This document shows positions 1-8,739 of a stretch of 42,713 nt of DNA, piece after piece (position 1 is the stretch's first letter; every line of letters starts with the position of its first letter). The notes below the pieces were generated by a model, which saw only the letters and a program-made list of their open reading frames with translations, searched no databases and was not told the origin of the DNA. A program made the position numbers and the translations under genes. This DNA is from JBDZVM01 sp040255675 (GTDB lineage: Bacteria > Actinomycetota > Actinomycetes > Acidothermales > Acidothermaceae): contig JBDZVM010000034.1 in NCBI GenBank assembly GCA_040255675.1, positions 1 to 42,713 of the forward strand, in the 5' to 3' direction.

Positions 1-1
1 C

Positions 2-40
2 GTGGTCGGCGCCGTAACACTCACCATCGCGACACTGTAA
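2..40 (+). CDS. Possible 3' end of a gene starting before the window
   Basis: One frame from the window edge reads VVGAVTLTIATL and then TAA at 38-40. The peptide is hydrophobic, like the end of a membrane segment, and a repeat starts just after the stop. Twelve codons are too few to identify a product, so this is a guess from frame and composition only. Confidence 0.3.
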   Translation: MVGAVTLTIATL

Positions 41-43
41 GGC

Positions 44-316
44 CTCTGAGTCACGGGTTCTGAGTCGATGTACGAGCGGCGCGGAGCCTCGAGTTGGGAC
101 GTGGGTTGGCGTTTGCTGGCCGCGTCGGCGTGCCGGCTCTTTCAGGTGCTTTGCTCTGAGTCACGAGTTCTGAGTCGATCTATCAGCGTGAGAGACGTGA
201 CTCAGAACCCGTGACTCAGAGCAAAGCGCGGGCAGTGGTGTCCGGCAGGGGCGGTGCCTCGTCGATTCTTGCGGTGCGAGACGTGACTCAAAACGTGTGA
301 CTCAGAGCAAAGCGCG
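44..316. repeat. Four copies of a GTGACTCAGA-based intergenic repeat
   Basis: Related copies lie at 44-72 (reverse), 148-182 (reverse), 192-230 (forward) and 278-316 (forward). The forward form begins GAGACGTGACTCAGA, then ACCCGTGACTCAGAGCAAAG. Each copy therefore holds two GTGACTCAGA-like decamers 14 bp apart, followed by a GCAAAGCG tail. Copies two and three face each other and could pair as a long hairpin. Apart from the possible gene end at 2-40, I see no other gene in 1-419. The downstream VWA gene ends at 420. Confidence 0.75.
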
Positions 317-419
317 CAAGAAGGGCGGACCGTTCTGCCAGTCTCGCACGGTTCTCCGGGGGCTTGATCATCCCGATGTCGTCGCCGCGTCGCGTACCAA
401 ACGGGCGCACCCCCTGAGG

Positions 420-2402
420 CTAGCCCCGCCCGCGGCGTTCGCGCCGCGCCCGGAGGTAGTCGCTCACCACGTAGTCGCCGAGCTTGTCATTGGACGGCGA
501 AAAGACGCGCCCGCCGTTTCGTTTCGCCAGCAGGTCGACGAAATCGACCAGGCCCTGATCCTCGGCCAACATGAAGACGTTCAGAGTCGCGCCGCGTCGG
601 GTCATCTTGTCAGTCTCGGCCAACGTCAAAGTCAGTGTTTCGCGTGACGGCGGCCAGTCGAACGCGTAATCGCCGTTGGGCAACAGATGGGCGGTGGGTT
701 CGCCGTCGGTGACCACGAGCACGACCGGTTCGTGTTCGGGATGCCGGTCGAGAAATCGCCCCGCGATGAGCAGCGCATGCTGCAGGTTGGTGCCTTGCAC
801 CATTTCGGCGTCGAGGCCGGCCAACTCAGTGGGCTGCAAAACCCTTGCATAGTTGGAGAATCCGATGACTTGCAGCGCGTCTTGCGGGAATCTGGTGGTC
901 ACCAGTGAGTGCAGCGCGAGTGCCGTCGATTTCGCCACGCCCCACGTTCCGCGCAACGTCATCGACCATGACAAGTCGACCAGCAAGCAGACTGCCGCGG
1001 TAGTTCGCCGCTCTGTCTCGACGACCTCGAAGTCGTCGACGTTCAACCGCACCCCGCCGTCCGAAGAAACTCCGCCGCGACGAATGGCGTTTCGCACGGT
1101 GCGGACGACGTCGAGCGGCTGCTCGTCGCCGAACTGCCAGGGTCGTGAGGCGCCCGTCAACTCACCCGCGGCCCCGGCATCGGGCAGGTCGTGGTCGCCG
1201 CGCGTCGTGGCCGAAAGTGACGCGAATACCCGGCGTAGTGCGGTCGATCCGAGGCGTCGCACGGCTTTTGGCGTGAGTTCGATTTTTCCGTTCTCACGTC
1301 GCAAATAGCCTTGGCGTTCGAGTTCGCGTTCGATGTTGCGCAGCTGACGTACATCGTCGACGGCTTGCCGACCCAGCGCCCTGCGCACCGCCTCTTCGTC
1401 GACGTCTTCGAGCGTTGCGCCCGGGTAGTCTTGCGTCAACGTGGATTCAAGTTCTTCGAGGTCGGCCAACTCCTCGAGCGCGTTCGTCGCGTCCGACATC
1501 CCGAGCGGTTGCTCGCCACGCATCCGCGTGCGGCCCGTCCAATCCAAGTCGGGACGGCGACTGCGCAGCGCGTCGTTCAGCCGCGCCATTTCGGAGGCGA
1601 GGCCCATGTCTTCCATCGCTTGCGCCATCAACGCCGCGAGTTCGTCGCGCTGTTCGGGAGTCATCGAGGCGAGCATGCGTTCCATCGCGGCCGCGCGTCG
1701 CGCCAATGAGTCGACGAGTTCTTCGAGATTTGCCGGGTTATCGGGGAAAAACGACCCGTGCTTGCGCATGAACTCGTCGAACTGCTCTTGCGTGTGCTCG
1801 CCGCGAGCGTCGGCCGCGAGCATGTCGTTGAGATCGGCCAGCATGTCTTTGACCGCCTGCATCGCGGCCGCGGCGTCAGGGGAATTCGACTGCATTTGCT
1901 GTAGCGCGTTCTTCATGCCCCGGAACTGACTGTCGAGAACCTCTTGCCGCAACAGGTCTTTCAGCTGTTCGAACGTCGATCGCGCTTCGGGTGAACGCCA
2001 GTCGTAGTCGGCCAACGCGCGGATAGCGCGCGCCGGATCTGACGGCAGCGTGTCGAGTTCAGCCTCACGCATTCGTGCGTCGTCGCTCGGATCGGGGAAA
2101 AGTGCCGCCCGTTCTTGGCCGACCGCCTTGTCGAGCAAGGCTCGCGCTTGCTCGAGCGTGCCGCCGAGCCGCCCGCGTTCACGCAACTCGTTGCGCTGTT
2201 GGCGAACGCGATGCAGCAAATCGTCGATCCCGCGAAGGCCGGGAGCGCCACGGTGCAAAAGGTCGCGCAACGCGTCAGACGTGTTGGCGCCGTCGAGCAC
2301 CGAATCTCCGAGCTCGTCGAGAGCGCGCGCGACGTCGTACGGTGGCGCGAGCGGGTCGGGCCCGTCGTGCCACGGCCCGTAGCGATACGCCGGCGCGGCC
2401 AA
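420..2402 (-). CDS. VWA-domain protein (CoxE/BchD-like)
   Basis: 660 aa. The last third is a von Willebrand factor A domain with an intact metal-ion adhesion site: DLSWS from Asp476, Thr in QGTNLQ and Asp566 in VTDGEP. The N-terminal two thirds are charged and helical, with no catalytic motif I recognise. It follows the AAA ATPase gene after 5 bp. The pair resembles mycobacterial Rv0958-Rv0959 and the wider MoxR/VWA class, in which a VWA partner works with a chelatase-like ATPase to remodel or load metal into a client. The start is TTG; a GGAGG nine bases upstream, inside the end of the ATPase gene, supports it and suggests coupling. The client is unknown. Confidence 0.85.
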   Translation of the reverse strand: MAAPAYRYGPWHDGPDPLAPPYDVARALDELGDSVLDGANTSDALRDLLHRGAPGLRGIDDLLHRVRQQRNELRERGRLGGTLEQARALLDKAVGQERAALFPDPSDDARMREAELDTLPSDPARAIRALADYDWRSPEARSTFEQLKDLLRQEVLDSQFRGMKNALQQMQSNSPDAAAAMQAVKDMLADLNDMLAADARGEHTQEQFDEFMRKHGSFFPDNPANLEELVDSLARRAAAMERMLASMTPEQRDELAALMAQAMEDMGLASEMARLNDALRSRRPDLDWTGRTRMRGEQPLGMSDATNALEELADLEELESTLTQDYPGATLEDVDEEAVRRALGRQAVDDVRQLRNIERELERQGYLRRENGKIELTPKAVRRLGSTALRRVFASLSATTRGDHDLPDAGAAGELTGASRPWQFGDEQPLDVVRTVRNAIRRGGVSSDGGVRLNVDDFEVVETERRTTAAVCLLVDLSWSMTLRGTWGVAKSTALALHSLVTTRFPQDALQVIGFSNYARVLQPTELAGLDAEMVQGTNLQHALLIAGRFLDRHPEHEPVVLVVTDGEPTAHLLPNGDYAFDWPPSRETLTLTLAETDKMTRRGATLNVFMLAEDQGLVDFVDLLAKRNGGRVFSPSNDKLGDYVVSDYLRARRERRGRG

Positions 2403-2407
2403 CTCCG

Positions 2408-3880
2408 TTACCCTCCGTAGACCGTACGGCCGGGCACTTCGTCTTTGCTCAGTCGCCGCGTCAAATAGAGCCCCTCCAAAGCAAACTCGACGGCCGCCGC
2501 GGCTTGGCCCGGGTCTTCGCCGCCGTCTATGCCGAGGCGGTCCATCACCTTCGCCAAACCCGACACCGGCCCCAGCCGCTTCAACAGTTCGGATGCCGCG
2601 ACCAGATCGCCGCTTTCGACGGTGGCGCCGTCTTCGAACCGCGACAGCAACCCCGAAAGGTCGGCGGTGCCGAGCTTCGCGCGAAACGTCTCGGCGACCG
2701 CTCGCCGTAGCAAATGCACCAGGACGTCGCGCTCCCGGCCCTCCTCGCTAACCTCGAATTCGACCTTGCCTTGCAGCGCGTCGACAATCGTCGGCAGATC
2801 GCACACCCGCGCCACGGGTTCGTCTTCGCCGGTCAGCGCGGCTCGGCGAAGTGCTGACGCCGCTGCCGTTTCGGCGCCCGCGATAGCAAACCGCGCGGAG
2901 ACGCCCGAACGCTGGTCGACCGCCGTCGACTCGCGCACCAGCCTGGTGAAGCGGGCAATGACATCGAGTAAATGCGCCGGGACCGTTGCCGCCAGGTTGG
3001 CTTCTTGCGCGATAAGCCCGACCTCGTCGGCCAGCCGCAGCGGATAGTGCGTGCGGATTTCCGCGCCGAAACGGTCTTTCAACGGTGTGATGATGCGGCC
3101 GCGATTTGTGTAGTCCTCGGGGTTGGCGCTCGCGATCAATACGATGTCGAGCGGCAACCGTAAAGCGTACCCGCGAATCTGGATGTCGCGCTCCTCCAGC
3201 ACGTTCAGCAGCGCGACCTGGATTCGTTCGGCCAGGTCGGGCAGCTCGTTGACCGAGAAGATGCCGCGGTTGAAACGCGGTACCAGACCGTAATGCACCG
3301 TCTCGGGATCGCCGAGCGTGCGCCCCTCGGCCACCTTGATGGGGTCGACGTCGCCGATCAGGTCGCCCACCGAGGTATCGGGAGTCGCCAGCTTCTCGCC
3401 GTATCTGGCGTCGCGGTGTAGCCAGTCGACGGGCAGTTCGTCGCCCATGTCAGCGAACATGGCCCGACAGCGCGCGCAAACAGGAGCGTGGGGGTGGTCG
3501 TTGATTTCGCAGCCTTTGACGATCGGCGTCCACTCATCGAGCAGACCGGCGATCGTGCGGATCAGCCTCGTCTTGCCTTGCCCGCGTTCGCCGAGCAGCA
3601 CGAAGTCGTGGCCGGCGAGCAGCGCGCGCTCGACATGCGGCAACACCGTGTCGTCGAATCCGACGATTCCGGGAAATCTCGGCTCGTTCGCGCGCAACCG
3701 GGCGAGCACGTTGTCGCGCACTTCGTCCTTGACCGACTTTCGCACGTAACCGGCCGCGCGCAGTTCGGCGAGCGTGCTCGGTCGAGGAGAAGAGTTCGAT
3801 TCGGGCGGCGTCGAAGCGACGCCCGCGGCATCATACGGAGGCTTCGAGATCTGGGGCACGCCTTCGACCCTACGTCGCAT
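2408..3880 (-). CDS. MoxR/magnesium-chelatase-type AAA+ ATPase
   Basis: 490 aa. Walker A is GERGQGKT at residues 97-104. The Walker B position reads IFSVNELPDL, with Asn in place of the usual Asp before the Glu. I recall the same NELPDL in Rv0958-type proteins, so it is probably a family trait. ANPEDYTNRGRIITPLKDRFG is the sensor-1/arginine-finger stretch typical of ChlI-like ATPases (given here only as a family marker). A Cys group (CEIN, then CARC) sits between Walker A and B and may bind a metal. It is the first gene of a two-gene operon with the VWA protein. The start is an ATG at 3878-3880; the first ~35 residues are low complexity, so a later start is possible. Confidence 0.88.
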   Translation of the reverse strand: MRRRVEGVPQISKPPYDAAGVASTPPESNSSPRPSTLAELRAAGYVRKSVKDEVRDNVLARLRANEPRFPGIVGFDDTVLPHVERALLAGHDFVLLGERGQGKTRLIRTIAGLLDEWTPIVKGCEINDHPHAPVCARCRAMFADMGDELPVDWLHRDARYGEKLATPDTSVGDLIGDVDPIKVAEGRTLGDPETVHYGLVPRFNRGIFSVNELPDLAERIQVALLNVLEERDIQIRGYALRLPLDIVLIASANPEDYTNRGRIITPLKDRFGAEIRTHYPLRLADEVGLIAQEANLAATVPAHLLDVIARFTRLVRESTAVDQRSGVSARFAIAGAETAAASALRRAALTGEDEPVARVCDLPTIVDALQGKVEFEVSEEGRERDVLVHLLRRAVAETFRAKLGTADLSGLLSRFEDGATVESGDLVAASELLKRLGPVSGLAKVMDRLGIDGGEDPGQAAAAVEFALEGLYLTRRLSKDEVPGRTVYGG

Positions 3881-3936
3881 CGACGCCGAAGGTCGCCGCG
3901 GTTTCGGCTAGTCTCACCGTCTCGACACCAGACACA

Positions 3937-3984
3937 TGCCGCCGCGGATCGATGCCGCGGAGGAGTAGCACCCCTCCGGCGGCA
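3937..3984. other. Nested inverted repeats upstream of the FIST gene
   Basis: TGCCGCCG (3937-3944) pairs with CGGCGGCA (3977-3984), and inside it GGAGG (3959-3963) pairs with CCTCC (3973-3977, sharing one base). It lies between two divergent genes, so a terminator role is unlikely. If transcribed, the inner stem would mask the GGAGG, which is otherwise too far (34 bases) from the chosen FIST start to act as its ribosome site. Confidence 0.45.
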
Positions 3985-3997
3985 TGACAGCCAGGCC

Positions 3998-5185
3998 ATG
4001 GCCTGCCAGACTGTGCGGGTGCCACGGTTCGGAGACGGTCTTGCGGTTGATGCCGATCTCGTTCGGGCGGCGGAGGCAGCGGCGATGGCGGCCCGCGGTC
4101 CGCTCGGCAGTCTCGATCCCGACCTGGCGTTCGTGTTCGTGTCCGGCGACGATCCCGCCGAGACGGCGGCCGCGCTCACCAGGGCGTCGAGCGTCCTGCG
4201 TTCCCGCACGGTGATTGGTTGCAGCGCTTCGGGTGTGATCGGCGATTCGCAAGGCGTCGAGGCGACCAGTGCCGTGAGCGTGTGGGCGGCCGTGCTTCCC
4301 GCCGTCCGCGTACGTGCTTTCCACCTCGAGGTGATTCGCACACCCGCGGGCATGGCGGTGCTGGGGCTGCCTGAGGCGCACGACGCCGACGAAGTCGCCG
4401 TCGTGCTCGCCGATCCTTACTCCTTTCCCGCTGACGGCTTCGTCGAGCAAGCCAACGACGTCCTCGCACTGCCGCTCGTCGGCGGCATGGCGACCGGCCC
4501 GCGCGGGCCCGGCTCGACGCGGCTGCTGCTCGACAACCGCGTCGTCGACCGGGGCGCTGTCGGTGTAGTGCTCGGCGGTCAGGTGGGGGCGCGCGCGATG
4601 GTCAGCCAAGGCTGCCGGCCGGTCGGGCCGCCCATGACTGTCACCGCGTCGGAGGGCAATCTGTTGCTCGGCCTCGCCGGCAAACCGGCGCTCGAAAAGC
4701 TGGAGCAGGTGGTCGCGTCGCTGCCCGCCGAAGACCAGGCGCTGGCGACCGGCGGCCTGCAGATCGGCGTCGCGATCGACGAATACGCCGACGACCACGA
4801 TCGCGGCGACTTTCTGGTGCGCGGCATTCTCGGCATCGACCGGGCGCGTAACGGCGTCGCCATCGGCGACCTCGTGCAGGTGGGCCGTACAGTGCGCTTC
4901 CAAGTTCGCGACGCGGCGTCCGCCGACGACGATCTGCGCGCCACGCTCGTCGCGCTTCGCCGCGAATTCGCGCTCGTCGAAGGAGCGCTGCTCGTTTCGT
5001 GCAACGGCCGAGGTTCGAAGCTGTTCACGTCGTCCGATCACGATGTTTTGGCGATCCGGCAGGGATTGTCGACCTCAGGCGTCGCCGGTTTCTTCGCCGG
5101 CGGCGAGATCGGCCCGGTCGGCGGGCGCAACCACCTGCACGGATTCTCCGCCGCTGTGCTGGTTTTCGGCGACCGTCGCACGTAG
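3998..5185 (+). CDS. FIST-domain sensory protein
   Basis: About 395 aa. The order is FIST-N (roughly residues 10-210, with the RTVIGCSASGVIGD stretch) and then FIST-C (to ~380, with LVSCNGRGSKLF and FFAGGEIGPVGG near the end). These domains are known as predicted small-molecule sensors, often attached to signalling modules; here they stand alone with no kinase or cyclase domain. The gene ends 9 bp before the PHP gene and is probably cotranscribed with it. The ATG at 3998 was chosen because homology begins a few codons later (RFGDGLAVDADL). GTG at 4013 is an alternative, and neither has a good ribosome site. The reading frame stays open much further upstream, but that part antisense-overlaps the ATPase gene. 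Confidence 0.85.
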   Translation: MACQTVRVPRFGDGLAVDADLVRAAEAAAMAARGPLGSLDPDLAFVFVSGDDPAETAAALTRASSVLRSRTVIGCSASGVIGDSQGVEATSAVSVWAAVLPAVRVRAFHLEVIRTPAGMAVLGLPEAHDADEVAVVLADPYSFPADGFVEQANDVLALPLVGGMATGPRGPGSTRLLLDNRVVDRGAVGVVLGGQVGARAMVSQGCRPVGPPMTVTASEGNLLLGLAGKPALEKLEQVVASLPAEDQALATGGLQIGVAIDEYADDHDRGDFLVRGILGIDRARNGVAIGDLVQVGRTVRFQVRDAASADDDLRATLVALRREFALVEGALLVSCNGRGSKLFTSSDHDVLAIRQGLSTSGVAGFFAGGEIGPVGGRNHLHGFSAAVLVFGDRRT

Positions 5186-5194
5186 AACGGTTTC

Positions 5195-6229
5195 ATGGCC
5201 GCCGCTGACCCGATCGTCGCGCTGCGCCGCATCGCGTTCTTACTCGAGCGTGCGCACGAACCGACGTATCGCGTGCGCGCTTTTCGACGCGCGGCCGACA
5301 CGCTGTCGAAGCTCTCGCCTGACGAACTGCGAAGCCGGGCCGAGCGCGGAACGCTTACGGAGCTTGCGGGTGTCGGGCGGGTTACGGCGTCAGTGGCCGC
5401 GGAGGCGATCGCGGGGCACGTGCCGGCGTACCTGCGCGAACTCATCGAGACCGCCCCTGCTTTTCCGGACGGCGGAGTGCTGCGGACGTCGCTGCGGGGT
5501 GACCTGCACACGCACTCAGACTGGAGCGACGGCGGCAGTTCGATCGCAGAAATGGCGTGCGCCGCGAGGGATTTGGGGCACGACTACATCGCGTTGACGG
5601 ATCACTCGCCGCGGTTGACGGTTGCGCGCGGGCTGAGCCCCGACCGGTTGCGGGAGCAGTTGGGCGTAATTGCCGAACTCAACGAGAAACTCGCGCCGTT
5701 TCGGATTCTCACCGGTATCGAATGCGACATTCTCGACGATGGCTCGCTCGACCAAGAGCCAGATTTGCTGGCAGCTCTGGACGTCGTTGTGGCGAGCGTT
5801 CATTCGAAGTTGTCGATGCCTTCCGATGCCATGACCCGTCGCATGGTGAATGCGGTGCGCAACCCACACGTCGACGTGCTTGGCCACTGCACCGGCCGTC
5901 TCCTCAAGGGCCGCGACGGCGGCAAGGGGCGGCCGCGGTCGCAGTTCGACGCCGAGCGGGTTTTCGTCGCGTGCAAGGAAAACGGCGTGGCGGTCGAGAT
6001 CAACAGCCGCCCTGAGCGTCTTGACCCCCCACGAGACCTGCTCAGGGCGGCTGTTGAACTCGACTGCCTGTTCGCGATCGACACCGATGCGCACGCGCCG
6101 GGTCAGCTCGATTGGCTTTCCTTCGGTTGTTCACGCGCGCTCGAATGCGACGTCGAGGCCGCGTCGGTCGTCAACACGAGAGACGTCGACGCTTTGCTCG
6201 CGTGCACACGACGCGCTCGACGCGCTTGA
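5195..6229 (+). CDS. PHP-domain phosphoesterase (PolX C-terminal type)
   Basis: 344 aa. Residues 1-85 form a helix-hairpin-helix-rich region (ELAGVGRVTASVAAEAI) like the N-terminal part of DNA polymerase X. Residues ~105-340 are a PHP metal-dependent phosphoesterase with the metal ligands in place: LHTHSDWSDG, LTDHSP, GIECDI, ASVHSK, LGHCTGR, EINSRP and DTDAHAP. The polymerase domain of PolX is absent. The family acts on phosphate esters or DNA ends; the substrate here is unknown. The ATG at 5195 is 9 bp after the FIST stop. The stop codon forms one arm of a hairpin shared with the convergent gene. Confidence 0.88.
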   Translation: MAAADPIVALRRIAFLLERAHEPTYRVRAFRRAADTLSKLSPDELRSRAERGTLTELAGVGRVTASVAAEAIAGHVPAYLRELIETAPAFPDGGVLRTSLRGDLHTHSDWSDGGSSIAEMACAARDLGHDYIALTDHSPRLTVARGLSPDRLREQLGVIAELNEKLAPFRILTGIECDILDDGSLDQEPDLLAALDVVVASVHSKLSMPSDAMTRRMVNAVRNPHVDVLGHCTGRLLKGRDGGKGRPRSQFDAERVFVACKENGVAVEINSRPERLDPPRDLLRAAVELDCLFAIDTDAHAPGQLDWLSFGCSRALECDVEAASVVNTRDVDALLACTRRARRA

Positions 6230-6251
6230 CGCGCCAGCCTTTGGCGCGTCA
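6227..6251. terminator. Bidirectional terminator built from two stop codons
   Basis: TGACGCGCCA (6227-6236), loop GCCTT, then TGGCGCGTCA (6242-6251): 10-bp perfect arms. The first TGA is the stop of the PHP gene and the last TCA is the reverse-strand stop of the convergent gene. There is no strong T tract, so termination may be weak or factor-assisted. Confidence 0.6.
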
Positions 6252-6551
6252 GACCTCGTGCGTCTCGATGATGTCGAGGTTGTGGAACGTTACGCTGTCG
6301 CACAGTTCCTGTAGTCGGCTTGCCATTTCGCTGGTTTCAGGACGATCCGAGTTCTCCATCGCCTGTTCAAACGACGGAAATTCGACGATGTTCAGGTAGC
6401 GGTTCGGATGGTCTTGGTCAGCGGTCAACGTCGCGGTGATGGTGTAAGACCTGGGCTGGCTAGATTGCTCGGCGACGTATTTCTCGACGAGCATTCTTAC
6501 GTCGTCAATGCGCGAGGTCTCGAATTCGACGATCTGCACGAATCCGGCCAT
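6249..6551 (-). CDS. Small conserved protein, ABM-like ferredoxin fold
   Basis: 100 aa starting MAGFVQIVEFET. The pattern of strands and helices (IVEFET, DDVRMLVEKYVAE, then RYLNIVEFPSFEQAMENS) resembles the dimeric alpha/beta-barrel or antibiotic-biosynthesis-monooxygenase-like small proteins of actinomycetes. No catalytic residues can be assigned. The start at 6551 has GGGAGG six to seven bases upstream; a start nine codons earlier would lack this site. It is not obviously linked to the drug exporter beside it. Function unknown. Confidence 0.7.
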   Translation of the reverse strand: MAGFVQIVEFETSRIDDVRMLVEKYVAEQSSQPRSYTITATLTADQDHPNRYLNIVEFPSFEQAMENSDRPETSEMASRLQELCDSVTFHNLDIIETHEV

Positions 6552-6625
6552 GATGCCTCCCGCCCTTCGGGTAGGCATCTAGCTTCACTCCGCGCCTGGC
6601 CGCGCGCAAGACCTGATTTTTCGGC

Positions 6626-8242
6626 CTATTCAGGCACCCGCACCAGTGTTTCGTCTGTTTTCGCGGGCGTCGTGGCACGGCCCAGCCCAGACTTGGTCTG
6701 CAACCGCTTCTCCGGAAGGATCAGCGCGAGTACGAGGCCGACCAAGACGAGCGGTACTGACCACAGGAATGTGTTCGTCACGGCATGTACGTAGGCGTTG
6801 TCGAAAATTTCATGCAACGCGGGCGGCAGCTGGTTCTGTGAGCCGCTTTGGCCCGTCGCCAACGCGGCCCCGAGCTTCGCGCGATCAGCCAACGACGTCG
6901 TGTGGGCCATGACGTAGTTGTTCAGCATGTTCGTCACCAACGCGCCGAAAACCGCCACGCCGAGTGCTGACCCGATACTTCGGAAGAAAGCGTTTGACGA
7001 TGTGCCGACGCCGAGGTCGGCGTAGGGGATCGAGTTTTGAATGGCGAGCACGAGCACCTGCATGATGCAACCCATGCCGAGACCGACGACCAACATCGAG
7101 CCGGCCAGCGCGATATACGCGGTATCGGCCTTGATGAAGCTCATCAGGTAGAAGCCGACCGTGACGAGAACCATGCCGATGATGGGAAACATCTTGTAGC
7201 GGCCGATGCGGGTGATGATGCGGCCGCTGCCTATCGACGACGTCAGCACACCCACCATCAGCGGCAATAGCTGCAAGCCGGAGACGGTGGCCGAGACGCC
7301 TCTCACTTCTTGCAAGTAGACCGGCAGGTACACGATCGCGCCGAACATCGTGAAGCCGAGGATGAACGCCATGATGTTGGCAACGGTGAACACCTTGTTG
7401 CGGAACAGGCGCAGCGGAAGAATCGGTTCGCTCGCCCGGTGCTCCCAGGCGAGGAAGGCGAACGTCAACAACCCCCCGATGACGAACAAGCCGACGATTT
7501 GGGGCGAGCCCCAGGCGTAACCGTTGTGGTGTTCTTTGCCGCCGAGCGACAACGCGAGCAGGAAGGCCGAGGTGCCGCCCACCAAAATGGTGGCCCCACC
7601 GTAGTCGATCTTGTGATTGCGCCGGTGGAACGGTATGTCGAGGACGACGCTCGTGACGAGCAACGCCACGATGCCGACCGGAATGTTCACGTAGAAGACC
7701 CAGCGCCAGGTGAGCGAGTCGGTGAAGAATCCTCCGAGTAACGGACCAGCCACGCTGGAAAGGCCGAAGACGGCACCGAAGTAGCCCTGGTAACGCCCGC
7801 GTTCGCGAGGACTGATGACGTCGCCGATGATCGCCATTGCCAAGGTGATCAGGCCGCCCGCACCGAGACCCTGCAGCGCGCGGGTGGCGATGAGCTCGCT
7901 CATGTTCTGGCTTGCGCCGGCGAGCGCCGACCCGACCAGGAAGATGACGATGGCGGCTTGGAAGATTTTCTTTCGCCCGTACAGGTCGGAGATTTTGCCG
8001 TACAGCGGCGTCGACGCGGTCGACGTCAGCAGGTACGCCGTCACCACCCACGCCAGATGTTCTTGACCGCCGAGCTCGCCGGTGATTTTCGGCAACGCGG
8101 TCGCGACGATCGTTTGGTCGAGCGCGGCGAGCAGCATGCCGAGCATGAGGCCCGAGAGCACTACCAGGATCTGCTTGTGTGTCATGTGCACCGGTTCGGG
8201 TGGTGCCGAAACGTCGGTGCGTGGCCCAGCGGCCTCGCTCAT
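6626..8242 (-). CDS. DHA2-family drug:H+ antiporter (EmrB/QacA, 14 TMS)
   Basis: 538 aa. After a short N-terminal tail, about 14 membrane segments begin at MTHKQILVVLSGLMLGMLL. Family motifs seen: AALDQTIVATALPKI (motif D1), SDLYGRKKIF (motif A), and ALQGLGAGGLI then GPLLGGFF (motif C). It should export drugs or other amphipathic compounds from the cytoplasmic membrane using the proton gradient. The start is ATG at 8242 with GAGGAG upstream, and it overlaps the stop of the MarR gene in an ATGA, so the two are translationally coupled. The open frame continues upstream to 8635, but that part is out of frame with marR and is not coding. Confidence 0.93.
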   Translation of the reverse strand: MSEAAGPRTDVSAPPEPVHMTHKQILVVLSGLMLGMLLAALDQTIVATALPKITGELGGQEHLAWVVTAYLLTSTASTPLYGKISDLYGRKKIFQAAIVIFLVGSALAGASQNMSELIATRALQGLGAGGLITLAMAIIGDVISPRERGRYQGYFGAVFGLSSVAGPLLGGFFTDSLTWRWVFYVNIPVGIVALLVTSVVLDIPFHRRNHKIDYGGATILVGGTSAFLLALSLGGKEHHNGYAWGSPQIVGLFVIGGLLTFAFLAWEHRASEPILPLRLFRNKVFTVANIMAFILGFTMFGAIVYLPVYLQEVRGVSATVSGLQLLPLMVGVLTSSIGSGRIITRIGRYKMFPIIGMVLVTVGFYLMSFIKADTAYIALAGSMLVVGLGMGCIMQVLVLAIQNSIPYADLGVGTSSNAFFRSIGSALGVAVFGALVTNMLNNYVMAHTTSLADRAKLGAALATGQSGSQNQLPPALHEIFDNAYVHAVTNTFLWSVPLVLVGLVLALILPEKRLQTKSGLGRATTPAKTDETLVRVPE

Positions 8243-8736
8243 TGAGCGTTCTCCTCGAGGTTCTTCGATGGTTGCGTAGGTATGTCGACACCGTGCGCGC
8301 GGATACCCGCCAAATCGTCGGCGAGCCGGACGAGTAGCGAGGTCAGCTGTTCGACGTCCGCCTTGGGCCAGCCGGTGAGGGCGCGGCCCAAAATGTTGTC
8401 GAGTTCTTGCCGCACCGACTCGAGCTCTCGGCGGCCCTCGCGGCTGATCGCGAGCCGGCGGGCCCGCTTGTCGTCGGGATCGTCGCGGACGTCGGTGAAG
8501 CCGCCGTCGCAGAGCGCGCGCACCTGCCGGCTCACCGTCGAGGGGTCGAGCTGTACCGATTCGGCGAGGTCGGATAGGCGCATCGGGCCCTGCTCGAGGA
8601 GCTGGCCGAGGAGTACCAAACCTGCTTTGTCGCACCGGCTGTGCACCTGCGCGTGACGAAGCCGGTGCGCCCGGCGGACGACGGTGTAGAGCGCGTCGAC
8701 AAGAGGCGACGCCGAGCCTTCACTTGCTTGCACCAT
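8239..8736 (-). CDS. MarR-family repressor of the exporter operon
   Basis: 165 aa from ATG at 8736 (170 aa if GTG at 8751 is used). Winged helix-turn-helix: GQLLEQGPMRLSDLAESV, then QLDPSTVSRQVRALCDGG, then the wing DVRDDPDDKRARRLAIS. Helical dimerisation segments flank it. MarR proteins bind palindromic operators as dimers and are usually released by small aromatic or oxidising ligands. It is upstream of and overlaps the exporter gene, so it very probably represses both. ATG 8736 is preferred because the best promoter match would place transcription within a few bases of it (a leaderless or nearly leaderless message). Confidence 0.9.
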   Translation of the reverse strand: MVQASEGSASPLVDALYTVVRRAHRLRHAQVHSRCDKAGLVLLGQLLEQGPMRLSDLAESVQLDPSTVSRQVRALCDGGFTDVRDDPDDKRARRLAISREGRRELESVRQELDNILGRALTGWPKADVEQLTSLLVRLADDLAGIRAHGVDIPTQPSKNLEENAQ

Positions 8737-8739
8737 GCA

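Noticed and set aside
297..647. 116-codon frame on the plus strand
   Set aside because: It starts inside a repeat, overlaps the VWA gene antisense and has no recognisable protein pattern.
3488..3997. Upstream extension of the FIST frame
   Set aside because: It runs antisense through the well-supported ATPase gene and carries no homology; the FIST domain begins after 3998.
7037..8066. Long plus-strand frames opposite the exporter gene
   Set aside because: They mirror its codon pattern and are His/Asp/Arg-rich, typical of antisense frames in high-GC DNA.
8243..8635. N-terminal extension of the exporter frame
   Set aside because: It lies within marR in another frame, while ATG 8242 has a good ribosome site and fits the exporter family start.
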